Below are positions 39,041 to 48,826 of a stretch of DNA of 64,000 nucleotides, in pieces; within the stretch, counting starts at the first letter, position 1; each line of letters begins with the position of its first letter. The stretch covers positions 1 through 64,000 of the forward strand of contig NZ_RYYV01000012.1 in NCBI RefSeq assembly GCF_003977665.1. The letters are read 5' to 3'. The notes under the pieces were generated by a model. That model made no database searches and was not told the origin of the DNA. It was given only the letters and a program-made list of their open reading frames with translations. Made by a program: the position numbers and the translations under genes. This DNA is from Dyella choica. Lineage in GTDB: Bacteria > Pseudomonadota > Gammaproteobacteria > Xanthomonadales > Rhodanobacteraceae.

Positions 39041-40201
39041 TCACCTGGACGATGCAGGGTGCGCAGTGAACACGTCGTTGCCAAACGTATTCAGCTCGTT
39101 GTCCCGCGCGTAGCCCAGGTGCGATAGCCCAAAGATATCTTCCAGACTGCGCAGCAGGCCGTAGTGGTTGTAATCCTTATCGGACTGCGTGCCGGGCGCG
39201 ATATAGGGCGACAGCAGCACTGCTCCGATTTGGCCACCGCCCGGACCGATCTTGCCGCCAGGCTGCGGGCCGCCCGGCAACGGTTTTTCGTTGCAGCAGG
39301 CTTTGCCGTCGTTGCCTTCGTCGAAGGTGATGATCAGCAGGCCGTCTCGCTTGAAAGCGGCCGAATCGACAATGCGCGGTACCCAGCTACGTAGGAAAGC
39401 GTCGGCTGAAATCAGACCACCGGGTTCGCCGTTCTTGCAAGGGGCGTCGTGACCGTCATGGCAGAGGTTGGGCGTGATGTAGACGAAGTTCGCGGTGCTG
39501 TCGAGCCGGGCGAGATCGCCGGCGAGGTGATCGAGGTTCACCACGCGGGTGTTGCAGTATTTCTTGTCGTCGATGATCTTATGGAAGTAGACGAACGGAT
39601 CATGCTTGGCAGCGTACTGGTCTTGCGGCGCGGCGTGTTCGGTGATGTCGGGCGTGCCAATCACTGGGTGCGCGCAGGTGGCTGCCTCGCGCGCGGGATC
39701 CTTGCCCATGTCTTCCATGTATGCCTTCCAGGTAAAACCTGCGTCGGTTAGCTGATTGGCAAGCGTGTTCACCTGTTTGGGATAGACGCAACCCGTGCCC
39801 GGCCATTGTCCGTTCGCATCGGGCTTCTTTTCCGTGGGTGTGAATTCGCTGAAGGTCGGACAATCCGCTTGCGTGGCCGGATTGGGCGCCTGCCCGCTGA
39901 TCATGGCGATGTAGTTGTCCAGGCTGTAGTGGCCAACGCCGTAATAGTTGGGCAACAGGGCGCCTTGTTTGGGCAGCTCGCGGGCGAGATACGGAGCGAT
40001 CGACTGCGGCCCGAAGGCGATCGGGTAGGATTCGTTCTCCAGCATGATGACGAAGACGTGCCGGATCGGTGGCGGCGCCGAAGACGTGGCGGCCAGGCAC
40101 GTTACCGATGTGCCCAACGTCATCAGCAGCACGGCGAGGAAACGGTAGGGACACGTCAGCAAGCCGCGACGCAGGGAGAAATAGCCGGTTAGACGAAACA
40201 T
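39041..40201 (-). CDS. Secreted phosphoesterase family protein (acid phosphatase/phospholipase C-like)
   Basis: A 386-residue exported protein of the phosphoesterase family PF04185 (alkaline-phosphatase fold), related to AcpA-type acid phosphatases. The signal peptide is about 35 residues (PYRFLAVLLMTLGTSVTCLA). Metal-binding motifs are visible: HVFVIMLENESYP at the start, VGHYSLDNYIAMISGQ with the probable nucleophile region, then LLIITFDEGND and NHYGLLRSLEDIFGL near the end. The ATG at 40201 has AAGGA upstream. Stands alone, downstream of and co-directional with the rml-manC operon but separated by about 170 bp. Substrate unknown. Confidence 0.82.
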   Translation of the reverse strand: MFRLTGYFSLRRGLLTCPYRFLAVLLMTLGTSVTCLAATSSAPPPIRHVFVIMLENESYPIAFGPQSIAPYLARELPKQGALLPNYYGVGHYSLDNYIAMISGQAPNPATQADCPTFSEFTPTEKKPDANGQWPGTGCVYPKQVNTLANQLTDAGFTWKAYMEDMGKDPAREAATCAHPVIGTPDITEHAAPQDQYAAKHDPFVYFHKIIDDKKYCNTRVVNLDHLAGDLARLDSTANFVYITPNLCHDGHDAPCKNGEPGGLISADAFLRSWVPRIVDSAAFKRDGLLIITFDEGNDGKACCNEKPLPGGPQPGGKIGPGGGQIGAVLLSPYIAPGTQSDKDYNHYGLLRSLEDIFGLSHLGYARDNELNTFGNDVFTAHPASSR

Positions 40202-40335
40202 CCTTGAGATCCTTGGGGCAGGTACGTGGGGCGTGATGCAATGCGTAATGCCTATTGCAGCTGCCTTGAACGAAAGGATCAAGCCGGCCGGACAACTGAG
40301 CGCCCATCAACGCATGCTCGCTTGTTCGGCCTGTC

Positions 40336-40359
40336 CATCCCCTGCGCAAGCAGGGGATG
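40336..40359 (-). terminator. GNRA-loop hairpin downstream of manC
   Basis: CATCCCCTGC, GCAA, GCAGGGGATG: a perfect 10-bp stem with a GCAA tetraloop, 15 bp after the manC stop on the minus strand. No U tract is present. It may stabilise the 3' end of the rml-manC transcript or aid termination. Confidence 0.5.
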
Positions 40360-40373
40360 AAAGCGGGGCGGTA

Positions 40374-41786
40374 TCAGGCGCGCCCGTACACGTCGTCGTA
40401 GCGCACGATATCGTCCTCGCCCAGATAGCTGCCGGATTGCACTTCGATCAGTTCCAAAGGCACTTTGCCCGGGTTGCGCAGGCGGTGCACGCTGCCGAGC
40501 GGAATGTAGGTGCTCTGGTTTTCCGTCAACAGGAACACTTTTTCGTCGCAGGTGACCTCGGCCGTGCCGGACACCACGATCCAGTGCTCCGCCCGGTGGT
40601 GATGCTTCTGCAAGCTCAAGCTGGCGCCCGGCTTCACCACGATGCGCTTCACCTGGAAGCGCCCACCGGCCTCCAGCGAGTCGTAGCTGCCCCACGGGCG
40701 ATGCACCACGCGGTGGAAGGAATGCTCGGTACGGCCTGAAGCCTTGAGCTGGTCGACTACTTTCTTGACATCCTGCGCAGCGTTGCGATGCGCGACCAGG
40801 GTGGCATCCGGCGTGCTCACCACGATCAGGTCGTCTACGCCCACCGTGGCAATCATGTGGCGGTCATGCGAGCGCAGCAGCGAGTTGCGCGTGTTGACCG
40901 TAAGCGTGTCGCCTTCGCGCTGATTGCCATGTTCGTCATGTTGGCCGGAAAGCCACAGCGCCGACCACGAACCGATGTCGCTCCACGCACAGCTCACCGG
41001 GACCACTGCGGCGCGCGAGGTCTTTTCCATCACCGCATAGTCGATGGAGTTGTCCGGTACTTTGGCGAAGGATTCGGCATCCACGCGCACGAAATCCAGA
41101 TCGCTGTGGCCGGTCGCATAGGCCTTGCGTACTGCTTCGAGCATCTCAGGCGCATGCTGCCCCAGCTCTTCGAGGTAGCGGGCAGCTTTGAACAGGAACA
41201 TGCCGGAATTCCAGTCGTAGCCGCCGTCTTTGAGGTAGCTTTCGGCAGTGGCCAGATCCGGCTTCTCCACGAAGCGCTCCACCCGGAACGCGTTGCCGCC
41301 GATCGACTCCGCACGGCGAATGTAGCCAAAGCCGGTTTCCGGGCGATCCGGGCGGACACCGAAGGTCACCAGCCAGCCGTCGCGGGCCGCGGGCAGGGCT
41401 TGTTGCACTGCTGCAACGAAGCCCTCGGTGTCGTCTAACAGGTGATCGGCAGGGAGTACCAGCAAGATCGCCTGCGGATCCCGCTCCAGCGCCTTCAGGG
41501 CGCCCAGGGCAATGGCGGGAGCGGTATTGCGGGCTACCGGCTCCAGCAGGATGTTGGTGCCTTTTACACCAGCCTCAAGCAGCTGATCGGCGGCGAGAAA
41601 GCGGTGGTCCTCGCTGGCGACGACGATAGGGGCAGTCACTTCCGGCAACTTTTGCGTCCGGATGACCGTTTGCTGAAATAGCGTGCCATCGCCACTAAGC
41701 GACAGGAACTGCTTGGGCAGGTTCCGGCGGGAGACGGGCCATAGGCGAGTACCGCTGCCGCCGCTGAGAATCAAAGGGATCAGCAT
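40374..41786 (-). CDS. manC: Mannose-1-phosphate guanylyltransferase / mannose-6-phosphate isomerase (bifunctional)
   Basis: Makes GDP-mannose for polysaccharides and, in bifunctional homologues (XanB, AlgA), also isomerises fructose-6-P. It has 470 residues. The N-terminal nucleotidyltransferase has LILSGGSGTRLWPVSRRNLP and the VEKPDLATAESYL motif. The C-terminal cupin domain has RPWGSYDSLEAGGRFQVKRI, and HHHRAEHWIVVSGTAEVTCD holds the isomerase metal ligands. It is the last gene of the rmlBACD-manC operon and starts directly after the rmlD stop. Confidence 0.94.
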   Translation of the reverse strand: MLIPLILSGGSGTRLWPVSRRNLPKQFLSLSGDGTLFQQTVIRTQKLPEVTAPIVVASEDHRFLAADQLLEAGVKGTNILLEPVARNTAPAIALGALKALERDPQAILLVLPADHLLDDTEGFVAAVQQALPAARDGWLVTFGVRPDRPETGFGYIRRAESIGGNAFRVERFVEKPDLATAESYLKDGGYDWNSGMFLFKAARYLEELGQHAPEMLEAVRKAYATGHSDLDFVRVDAESFAKVPDNSIDYAVMEKTSRAAVVPVSCAWSDIGSWSALWLSGQHDEHGNQREGDTLTVNTRNSLLRSHDRHMIATVGVDDLIVVSTPDATLVAHRNAAQDVKKVVDQLKASGRTEHSFHRVVHRPWGSYDSLEAGGRFQVKRIVVKPGASLSLQKHHHRAEHWIVVSGTAEVTCDEKVFLLTENQSTYIPLGSVHRLRNPGKVPLELIEVQSGSYLGEDDIVRYDDVYGRA

Positions 41787-42725
41787 TTAACGAGCCTGCT
41801 TCGCGAGTGTGTCCAGAACATGGTCCAGGCCTTGCTGCCAATCGGCCAGAGCATAGCCGAAGTGCTGCTGAAAGCCCTGGTTGTCCAGCACGGACCAGGC
41901 CGGACGCTGAGCTGGGGTGGGGTAGTCGGCCGTGGTGATCGGCAGAACCTTCGGCTTGCGTGGAATCAACCCGCGGGCGTGGGCCTTTTCCAGGATAGCA
42001 TCGGCGAAACCATGCCAACTGGTGTGGCCGCTCGCGACCAGATGGTGGACGCCCTGCAGCTTCGCTCGCTCGCCTGGGGCGGCTGCTTGCCATGCTGTCA
42101 AAGCGGCAAGCGTGGCGCGTACGATAATGTCCGTGCTCGTAGGGGCGCCCTGTTGATCAGCAACTACACGCAGTTCATCGCGCTCGGCCCCCAGTCGCAG
42201 CATGGTGCGCAGGAAGTTGTGGCCATGCGGCGCGTAAACCCAGGCAGTGCGAAACAGCAGATAGGCGGCGCCGCTGACTCGCAGTGCCTGCTCGCCGGCA
42301 AGTTTGCTTCGTCCGTACGCACCTAGCGGAGCAGTCGTTGCATCGACTGCGTATGGCGATGTGCCATGCCCATCGAACACATAGTCGGTCGAATAGTGCA
42401 CGACCAGCGCCTGATGGGCTGCCGCCCAGCGCGCAATGACGCCAACCGCTTCGCCGTTTACCGTTGTGGCAAGCAGCTCTTCCTGTTCGGCGCGATCAAC
42501 TGCGGTATAGGCTGCGGTGTTGATGATGACGCTGGGGCATAGCTTGTCCAAAACCTTATTCAGCGCGTCAGGAGTCGAGAGGTCGGCCATTTCCGCCGGC
42601 CCCCCATCGAAGCGTGTGCCGTCCCGGCTGGCTGCGAATACGCGACCTAGCGTGGATAGCTCGCCATGTTCGATAAAACTGCGGCCAAGCTGGCCATTGG
42701 CACCAAGCAACAGGATGTTGTTCAT
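41787..42725 (-). CDS. rfbD: dTDP-4-dehydrorhamnose reductase
   Basis: Final enzyme of dTDP-L-rhamnose synthesis (RmlD), an NAD(P)H-dependent reductase of the SDR superfamily with 312 residues. The Rossmann motif ILLGANGQLGRSFIE, the STDYVFDGHGTSPY region and the catalytic YxxxK (YGRSKLAGE) are present. The start overlaps the rmlC stop by ATGA. Within rmlBACD-manC. Confidence 0.95.
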   Translation of the reverse strand: MNNILLLGANGQLGRSFIEHGELSTLGRVFAASRDGTRFDGGPAEMADLSTPDALNKVLDKLCPSVIINTAAYTAVDRAEQEELLATTVNGEAVGVIARWAAAHQALVVHYSTDYVFDGHGTSPYAVDATTAPLGAYGRSKLAGEQALRVSGAAYLLFRTAWVYAPHGHNFLRTMLRLGAERDELRVVADQQGAPTSTDIIVRATLAALTAWQAAAPGERAKLQGVHHLVASGHTSWHGFADAILEKAHARGLIPRKPKVLPITTADYPTPAQRPAWSVLDNQGFQQHFGYALADWQQGLDHVLDTLAKQAR

Positions 42726-43279
42726 TCGGCGAATAGGGGCAGTCTTTCCACAGGGACATCGGCCAGCAAGGGCGCTTTCAGATCTTTATCGGAAAGCTGT
42801 GGTGCGCTGATCGGCCAATCGATGCCAATCGCCGCATCGTTCCAGCAAACGCTCGCATCGGCCTTCGCGTCGTACAGTGCCGTGCATTGATATGAAAACG
42901 TAGCGTGATCGGACAGCACGCAGAAGCCGTGCGCAAAACCTTCCGGGATCCAGAAATGCCTATGGTTGTCGGCGCTGAGCATCACAGCGGCCCATTGGCC
43001 AAACGTGGGCGAGCCGCGCCGGATATCTACCGCCACATCGTAGACCTCGCCCTCCAGCACGCTGACCAGCTTGCCCTGGGGATTGGGCCACTGGTAGTGC
43101 AGTCCGCGCAGCACACCCTTGCTGGAGCGCGATACGTTGCTTTGCACGAAGCTGGAACTGATGCCGGCGGCGTGATATTTGGCCTGGTTGTAGCTTTCGT
43201 AAAAGAAGCCGCGTGCGTCGCCAAAAACCTGGGGTTCGATAACGACGGCGCCCGGCAGGGCGGTCTGGATGACCTTCAT
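42722..43279 (-). CDS. rfbC: dTDP-4-dehydrorhamnose 3,5-epimerase
   Basis: RmlC, a cupin-fold epimerase of 185 residues that converts dTDP-4-keto-6-deoxyglucose to the rhamnose configuration. The motifs [18 protein letters not shown], with the active-site His, and [20 protein letters not shown] are typical. It overlaps rmlA and rmlD by four bases each. Confidence 0.96.
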   Translation of the reverse strand: MKVIQTALPGAVVIEPQVFGDARGFFYESYNQAKYHAAGISSSFVQSNVSRSSKGVLRGLHYQWPNPQGKLVSVLEGEVYDVAVDIRRGSPTFGQWAAVMLSADNHRHFWIPEGFAHGFCVLSDHATFSYQCTALYDAKADASVCWNDAAIGIDWPISAPQLSDKDLKAPLLADVPVERLPLFAE

Positions 43280-44163
43280 TTGACAAGACCCTGTTCGACA
43301 AGACGGATGAGGTATTGGCCGTAGCCGGTCTTCAGCAGCGGAGCTGCGAGGCGCCGGACTTGCTCGGCGTCGATCCAGCCATTGTTGTAGGCCACCTCTT
43401 CAGGGCAGCACACCTTCAGCCCCTGCCGGTTCTCAATGGTTTCGATGTAGTTGCCGGCTTCCATCAGCGATTCGTGGGTGCCGGTGTCCAGCCAGGCATA
43501 GCCACGGCCGAGTTGTTCAAGGTGCAGCGAATTGCCTTCCAGATAGCGGCGATTGAGATCGGTGATCTCCAGTTCGCCTCGAGGAGAGGGCTTGAGTTCC
43601 GCCGCATGGTCGCAAACGCTCGAGTCATAAAAGTAGAGGCCGGTCACGGCGTAATGCGACTTGGGCTTGGCGGGCTTTTCCTCCAGTCCGATCACGCGGC
43701 CGCTGGCGTCGAATTCGGCCACACCGTAGCGTTCAGGGTCGCGTACCCAGTAGCCGAATACGGTCGCCCCTTCGCCGCGTGCGTCTGCGCGCTTGAGGCG
43801 TTCCGTCAAGCCGACGCCATAGAAAATGTTGTCACCCAGAACAAGGCAGCTGGGGTTGTTGGCGATGAAGTTGCGGCCAATCAGGAACGCCTGGGCCAGG
43901 CCATCCGGTGAGGGTTGCACGGCATAACGGATTTCGATGCCCCATTGCGAACCGTCACCGAGCAGACGCTGAAACAAGGCCTGCTCATGGGGAGTATTGA
44001 TCACCAGGATCTCCCGGATGCCCGCCAGCATCAGCGTGGCCAGCGGGTAGAAGATCATCGGCTTGTCATAGACCGGCAAGAGCTGCTTGCTGACCGCCTG
44101 GGTGATGGGATAAAGCCGGGTGCCGGACCCTCCCGCCAGGATAATGCCCTTGCGTGCGCTCAT
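43276..44163 (-). CDS. rfbA: Glucose-1-phosphate thymidylyltransferase
   Basis: RmlA, which makes dTDP-glucose, the entry to dTDP-rhamnose and dTDP-4-amino sugars. It has 295 residues, with [20 protein letters not shown] at the nucleotide-binding site, GDNIFYG and the EEKPAKPKS sugar-binding motif. The ATG at 44163 overlaps the rmlB stop by four bases and gives the family's normal N-terminus; a 24-codon longer reading lies inside rmlB. Confidence 0.96.
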   Translation of the reverse strand: MSARKGIILAGGSGTRLYPITQAVSKQLLPVYDKPMIFYPLATLMLAGIREILVINTPHEQALFQRLLGDGSQWGIEIRYAVQPSPDGLAQAFLIGRNFIANNPSCLVLGDNIFYGVGLTERLKRADARGEGATVFGYWVRDPERYGVAEFDASGRVIGLEEKPAKPKSHYAVTGLYFYDSSVCDHAAELKPSPRGELEITDLNRRYLEGNSLHLEQLGRGYAWLDTGTHESLMEAGNYIETIENRQGLKVCCPEEVAYNNGWIDAEQVRRLAAPLLKTGYGQYLIRLVEQGLVK

Positions 44164-45209
44164 ACGCCCAGGCGCTCCATGCGGTAGCTGCCATCCAGCA
44201 CGCGCTGCACCCACGACTGATTGGTGAGATACCAATCGACGGTGGCTTCGATGCCGCTCTCGAAAGTATGCAAGGGTTTCCAGCTCAGTTCGCGCTGCAG
44301 CTTACTTGAGTCGATCGCATAGCGGCGGTCATGGCCGGGGCGGTCCTTGACATAAGTAATGAGGGACTCGTGCTTGCGGCCATCCGGGAGCGGGCGCTTG
44401 GCATCGAGCAGGGCGCAGATCGTTTTCACCACAGTGATGTTGGTGCGTTCGGCATTGCCTCCCACATTGTAGGTCTCGCCGACACGGCCACCATCGAGCA
44501 CGCGGCGAATGGCCGAGCAATGGTCGGCCACGAACAACCAATCACGAACGTTGAGGCCGTCACCATAAACCGGCAATTGCTCCCCCGCCATAGCCTTCTG
44601 GATCACTAGGGGGATCAGTTTTTCCGGGAATTGGAACGGTCCATAGTTGTTCGAGCAATTAGTGGTGAGAGTGGGAAGGCCATAAGTGTGATGGAATGCG
44701 CGTACTAGGTGGTCCGATGCTGCCTTTGAGGCAGAGTAGGGTGAATTCGGGGCGTAAGGTGTGGTTTCAGTGAAGGAGCCTTCGTCGCCTAGCGAGCCAT
44801 AGACCTCATCAGTGGAAATGTGCAGGAAGCGGAAGGAATCCTGGTCGTGGCCGCTCATGCTGCGCCAGTAATTTCTTGCGGCTTCGAGCATCCCCAGGGT
44901 GCCGACCACGTTGGTATGCACGAACGCCGCGGGCCCATCGATCGAGCGATCGACGTGAGATTCAGCGGCGAAATTGACGATCGCAATGGGCTGGTGCGCT
45001 TGGAGCAGCTCAGCTACCAGCGTGTGGTCGCCGATATCGCCCTGCACGAAAACGTGCCGGTCGTGACCCCGGAGGGACTCAAGCGTGTCGGGATTCCCCG
45101 CATACGTGAGTTTGTCAAGATTGATCACCCGCAGGCCGTCCCCGACAGCCTGCAAAACGAAATTGGCCCCTATAAAACCGGCTCCTCCGGTAACGAGCAA
45201 TGTCTTCAT
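44160..45209 (-). CDS. rfbB: dTDP-glucose 4,6-dehydratase
   Basis: RmlB, an extended SDR that makes dTDP-4-keto-6-deoxyglucose. It has 349 residues, with the Rossmann motif [29 protein letters not shown], the STDEVYG motif and the catalytic [14 protein letters not shown]. The ATG at 45209 has GGAG 7 bp upstream. First gene of the operon rmlB-A-C-D-manC. The product feeds rhamnose synthesis and probably also the RffA-type aminotransferase at the end of the window. Confidence 0.96.
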   Translation of the reverse strand: MKTLLVTGGAGFIGANFVLQAVGDGLRVINLDKLTYAGNPDTLESLRGHDRHVFVQGDIGDHTLVAELLQAHQPIAIVNFAAESHVDRSIDGPAAFVHTNVVGTLGMLEAARNYWRSMSGHDQDSFRFLHISTDEVYGSLGDEGSFTETTPYAPNSPYSASKAASDHLVRAFHHTYGLPTLTTNCSNNYGPFQFPEKLIPLVIQKAMAGEQLPVYGDGLNVRDWLFVADHCSAIRRVLDGGRVGETYNVGGNAERTNITVVKTICALLDAKRPLPDGRKHESLITYVKDRPGHDRRYAIDSSKLQRELSWKPLHTFESGIEATVDWYLTNQSWVQRVLDGSYRMERLGV

Positions 45210-45377
45210 GTATGGCTCCAAATGGGGGCGGTCATTTTGTCATAGAGCTGCACGCAATGCTCCGGCAGCTACAGATCGCCAGGCTTGGGGCTGTCCGGCT
45301 GCCGCTGCATGAAGGTTCAGGGCCAAATTGGTAGCATATAGGGTTCGTCCTTACTCGAGATTTCGGGGGCCCTAAGT

Positions 45378-46547
45378 ATGAAGTCAGTCAGCAAGCGCGG
45401 TCCGTTGGGCCTGGGAACACGGGCTATTCACGCAGGTCAACAGCCCGATCCCAGCACCGGCGCGATCATGACGCCTATTTATGCAACGTCCACGTATGTA
45501 CAACAGAGTCCTGGCAAGCACAAAGGGTACGAGTACTCTCGCACACAAAACCCTACGCGCATGGCCTACGAGCGCTGTGTAGCGGACCTTGAAGGCGGCG
45601 TTGCAGGATTTGCGTTTGGTTCCGGCTTGGCCGCCGCCGCCACGGTACTGGACTTGCTGGATTCCGGCAGCCACATCATTGCAATGGATGACCTGTACGG
45701 CGGCAGCTATCGCTTGTTCGAACGAGTGCGGCGTCGCTCGGCGGGATTGGATTTCAGCTTCATTGATCTTAACGATGCTGATGCCCTCAAGGCAGCGCTG
45801 AAGCCCAATACCCGCATGATTTGGGCCGAAACCCCGACCAACCCAATGCTCAAGCTCGTGGATATCGCCAAATTAGCGCGTTTCGCGAAAAAGCATGGGC
45901 TGGTCCTAGTTGTGGACAACACTTTCTGCTCCCCTATTTTGCAGCGTCCGTTGGAGCTTGGTGCCGACCTCGTCTTGCATTCCGCGACCAAATATCTGAA
46001 CGGTCACTCGGACATGGTTGGCGGTATTGTCGTTACTGGGAATCCGGAACTCACTGAGCAGATGGCGTTTCTGCAGAATTCCGTCGGCGCGATTGCTGGG
46101 CCATTCGATTCGTTTCTAGCCATGCGAGGGCTCAAAACCCTACATTTGCGCATGAGGGCGCACTGCGAAAGCGCGCTTGAGCTGGCACGCTGGCTGGAGA
46201 CGCATGAGGCTGTGGAGCGGACGCTCTATCCAGGGCTGAAAAGTCATCCGCAACATGCGCTTGCGCGGCGCCAGATGGCTGGATTTGGTGGCATCATTTC
46301 TATAACACTGAAAGGTGGGCTGAAAACTGCGCGGCGCGTGCTTGAGCGATGCCAATTGTTTTCGTTGGCGGAGTCATTGGGCGGCGTTGAAAGTCTTATA
46401 GAGCACCCGGCTATCATGACGCATGCTTCCGTTCCGCCCGCAAATCGAAAGAGGCTGGGCATTAGCGACAGCCTTATCAGGTTGTCGGTCGGTGTTGAGG
46501 ATGTTACAGATCTCAGGAATGAGCTTGCCGATGCGCTAGGTAAGTGA
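45378..46547 (+). CDS. metB: Cystathionine gamma-synthase / gamma-lyase family PLP enzyme
   Basis: A 389-residue PLP-dependent transsulfuration enzyme. The PLP lysine is K205 in HSATKYLNGHSDMVGG. The motifs TRAIHAG, YEYSRTQNPTRMAYE and VDNTFCSPILQRPLELGADL are typical of the MetB/MetC family; synthase and lyase activity cannot be separated by eye. In Xanthomonas this gene (metB) marks one border of the LPS O-antigen locus, with etfA at the other, and here too it is followed by wzm-wzt. Divergent from rmlB across 168 bp. Confidence 0.9.
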   Translation: MKSVSKRGPLGLGTRAIHAGQQPDPSTGAIMTPIYATSTYVQQSPGKHKGYEYSRTQNPTRMAYERCVADLEGGVAGFAFGSGLAAAATVLDLLDSGSHIIAMDDLYGGSYRLFERVRRRSAGLDFSFIDLNDADALKAALKPNTRMIWAETPTNPMLKLVDIAKLARFAKKHGLVLVVDNTFCSPILQRPLELGADLVLHSATKYLNGHSDMVGGIVVTGNPELTEQMAFLQNSVGAIAGPFDSFLAMRGLKTLHLRMRAHCESALELARWLETHEAVERTLYPGLKSHPQHALARRQMAGFGGIISITLKGGLKTARRVLERCQLFSLAESLGGVESLIEHPAIMTHASVPPANRKRLGISDSLIRLSVGVEDVTDLRNELADALGK

Positions 46548-46656
46548 AGTCAGGCAGCTTCTTTTGACTTTCCGCTTCAGGTTGAATGTTGCTCGTCCTC
46601 AGTCTGCTTGAATTTACGTGGTTCTACTCAGTATCGGTGAAAAGGTGTTTCGCGCG

Positions 46657-47463
46657 ATGAAATGGATAATTGCTCCCTTCCAAATAACGGGGAAAAACCA
46701 TTCACTCATATTTGAGTTGGCAAAACGTGACGTCGAAGGCAGGTACAGAGGGGCGAGCTTCGGGCTTTTGTGGTCGTTGATAAGTCCGTTTTTGTTGCTA
46801 TGCGTCTATACCTTCGCTTTCGGAACCGTGATGGGTGGACGCTGGCCGCAGGTGAAAAACGAAGAAGCCCATTATTCGATCATCATTTTTGCGGGCATGA
46901 TCGTTCATGGATTTTTGGCCGAATGTATTAATCGGTCACCGTTGCTAATTGTCGCCAATCCAAATTTTGTGAAGCGGGTAATTTTCCCGCTCGAAATTCT
47001 TCCTTTTCCAATGGTGTTGTCGGCACTGTTTCATGTCTTCATGAATCTGATTGTTTTTATTGTGTTGCGCTTGGTGCTCGACGGCGCCTTTTCATGGACC
47101 ACCATTTTCTTTCCGTTGGTTTTGATTCCTTTGATTGTGTTGTCAATGGGAATTTCCTGGTTCTTGGCGTCCTTTGGTGTCTTCATGAGAGACGTTGGGC
47201 AAATTACAGGAGTGTTGACGCTGGCCTTACTATTTCTGTCGTCAGCGATGATGCCGCTCGATTCTGTGCCAATTTCCTATCGATGGGTGTTTCAATTCAA
47301 TCCGTTGACTTTCATAATCGATCAAGCCAGGAACGTGTTGCTGTGGAATAAAGCGCCAGATTTGGTGGGTTTGAGTCTGTATCTCGCTATGGCAGTCATG
47401 GTGGCGTACGCGGGATATGCGTGGTTTGCAGCAACCCGCAATGGATTTGCAGATGTTCTCTAA
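46657..47463 (+). CDS. wzm: O-antigen ABC transporter permease
   Basis: Membrane subunit of the Wzm-Wzt exporter that moves finished undecaprenyl-linked O-polysaccharide across the inner membrane. It has 268 residues from the chosen ATG, with six membrane segments and the ABC-2 signature LAKRDVEGRYRGASFGLLWS near the N-terminus. The C-terminal part has QFNPLTFIIDQARNVLLWN. A GTG at 46618 could add 13 residues. The wzt start lies inside the end of this gene. Base composition drops toward A+T here. Confidence 0.93.
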   Translation: MKWIIAPFQITGKNHSLIFELAKRDVEGRYRGASFGLLWSLISPFLLLCVYTFAFGTVMGGRWPQVKNEEAHYSIIIFAGMIVHGFLAECINRSPLLIVANPNFVKRVIFPLEILPFPMVLSALFHVFMNLIVFIVLRLVLDGAFSWTTIFFPLVLIPLIVLSMGISWFLASFGVFMRDVGQITGVLTLALLFLSSAMMPLDSVPISYRWVFQFNPLTFIIDQARNVLLWNKAPDLVGLSLYLAMAVMVAYAGYAWFAATRNGFADVL

Positions 47464-48826
47464 GTCAGCTATAGAGGTGCGCGACCTCTCAAAAGCGTTT
47501 CCGATTTACAGCAAGCCGCATCATCGATTGATGCAAATGGTGATGCCTGGGCCAAAAGAGCGCTGGTTTCGCGAATTTCGCGCGCTCAAGAACATCAGCT
47601 TGGATGTGGCCCGTGGTGAGACGGTTGGCATCGTGGGACGAAACGGATCAGGCAAATCGACTCTGCTTCAGCTGATCTGCGGAACGCTCTCGCCAACTTC
47701 CGGTGAGGTGCGGGTCAACGGAAGGATTGCCGCGCTCCTGGAGCTTGGGGCGGGCTTCAATCCGGAATTTACGGGACGGGAAAACGTTTTCTTGAATGCG
47801 GCCGTGCTTGGACTTTCCCACGCGGAAATTCGAGAGAAATTCGCTGAAATCGAGGCTTTCGCGGACATCGGCGATTTCATCGATCAGCCTGTCAAGAGCT
47901 ATTCCAGCGGCATGTATGTGCGCTTGGCTTTCGCGGTCGCCATCAATGTTTCGCCCGAGATACTGATAGTGGATGAGGCACTTTCAGTTGGCGATGAAGG
48001 ATTTCAGCGAAAGTGTTTTGCGAGAATTGATGCGATTCGCGACTCTGGGGCGACGGTACTTTTCGTCTCGCACTCCGCAAGCACGGTCGTTGATCTTTGT
48101 GACAGGGCAATTCTCCTTGATCATGGGGAATTGCTGATGCAGGGCACGCCGAAGCAGGTTGTTTCGACCTATCAGAAACTTCTGTATGCGCCTGCCGATC
48201 GAGTTGCGCAAATCCGAGCCGAAATACTTGCGGCTGGTACAAATCGTATTGCGAGCTCGAAAGAGATTGAAGTTGTAGATGAAGAGGGGCCTGGGTTCCA
48301 GCGAGCTGCTGACGCAACGGTTGAAGAAGATGGCATCCAAGCGTACTGGGAAGAGGGATTGAAGCCTTCGAGCACAATCCTGTATGAGCAGCGAGGCGCG
48401 AGAATTGACGAGCCTCACCTACAGACGCTTTCTGGAGAAAAGGTCAACGTCCTAATCCCCGGGGAGACCTACGTATATACCTATAAAGTACGGGTGGAAC
48501 GCACACTCAGCAACGTGCGGTGTGGCATGATGATTCGGTCTCTCACGGGCATCGAAGTTGGAGGAGCGGTGACAGCTATGTCCAAAGACGCCATTTCGAT
48601 CGTCGGAAGTGGTGAAGTTTTGAGCGTGCGTTTTCGATTTAGATGTCTTCTTGCCTCAGGAACCTATTTCCTGAACGCGGGCGTTCTTGCCGGGTTCGAA
48701 GAAGGTGAAGAATACGTTGATAGACGGATCGATGTCGCAATGTTTCGTGTCATGCCGTACAGCGATAGGCTCGCGACGGGATTTGTTGATTTGGATGTAG
48801 TGCCACAGATATCAGTAGCTTCATGA
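47453..48826 (+). CDS. wzt: O-antigen ABC transporter ATP-binding protein with C-terminal carbohydrate-binding extension
   Basis: ATPase of the exporter. The N-terminal ABC domain has Walker A GIVGRNGSGKSTLLQLICGT, the signature SYSSGMYVRLAFA and Walker B ILIVDEALSVGD. A C-terminal extension of about 200 residues follows (from about residue 260), with a beta-rich end (GETYVYTYKVRVERTLSNVR and VRFRFRCLLASGTYFLNAGV) like the Wzt-C domain that recognises a modified non-reducing end of the O-polysaccharide in E. coli O8/O9a. The start at 47453 (11-bp overlap with wzm) or at 47441 is possible. Followed by the sulfotransferase with a 4-bp overlap. Confidence 0.93.
   Translation: MFSKSAIEVRDLSKAFPIYSKPHHRLMQMVMPGPKERWFREFRALKNISLDVARGETVGIVGRNGSGKSTLLQLICGTLSPTSGEVRVNGRIAALLELGAGFNPEFTGRENVFLNAAVLGLSHAEIREKFAEIEAFADIGDFIDQPVKSYSSGMYVRLAFAVAINVSPEILIVDEALSVGDEGFQRKCFARIDAIRDSGATVLFVSHSASTVVDLCDRAILLDHGELLMQGTPKQVVSTYQKLLYAPADRVAQIRAEILAAGTNRIASSKEIEVVDEEGPGFQRAADATVEEDGIQAYWEEGLKPSSTILYEQRGARIDEPHLQTLSGEKVNVLIPGETYVYTYKVRVERTLSNVRCGMMIRSLTGIEVGGAVTAMSKDAISIVGSGEVLSVRFRFRCLLASGTYFLNAGVLAGFEEGEEYVDRRIDVAMFRVMPYSDRLATGFVDLDVVPQISVAS

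Noticed and set aside
40336-40359. Fifth copy of the GTAG repeat family
   Set aside because: The hairpin contains GGGGATG but lacks the GTAG head and the CTGGGAT core, so it is treated as a separate hairpin.
45210-45377. Possible SAM riboswitch in front of metB
   Set aside because: The 168-bp divergent region shows no recognisable riboswitch core or terminator; only weak promoter-like sequence.
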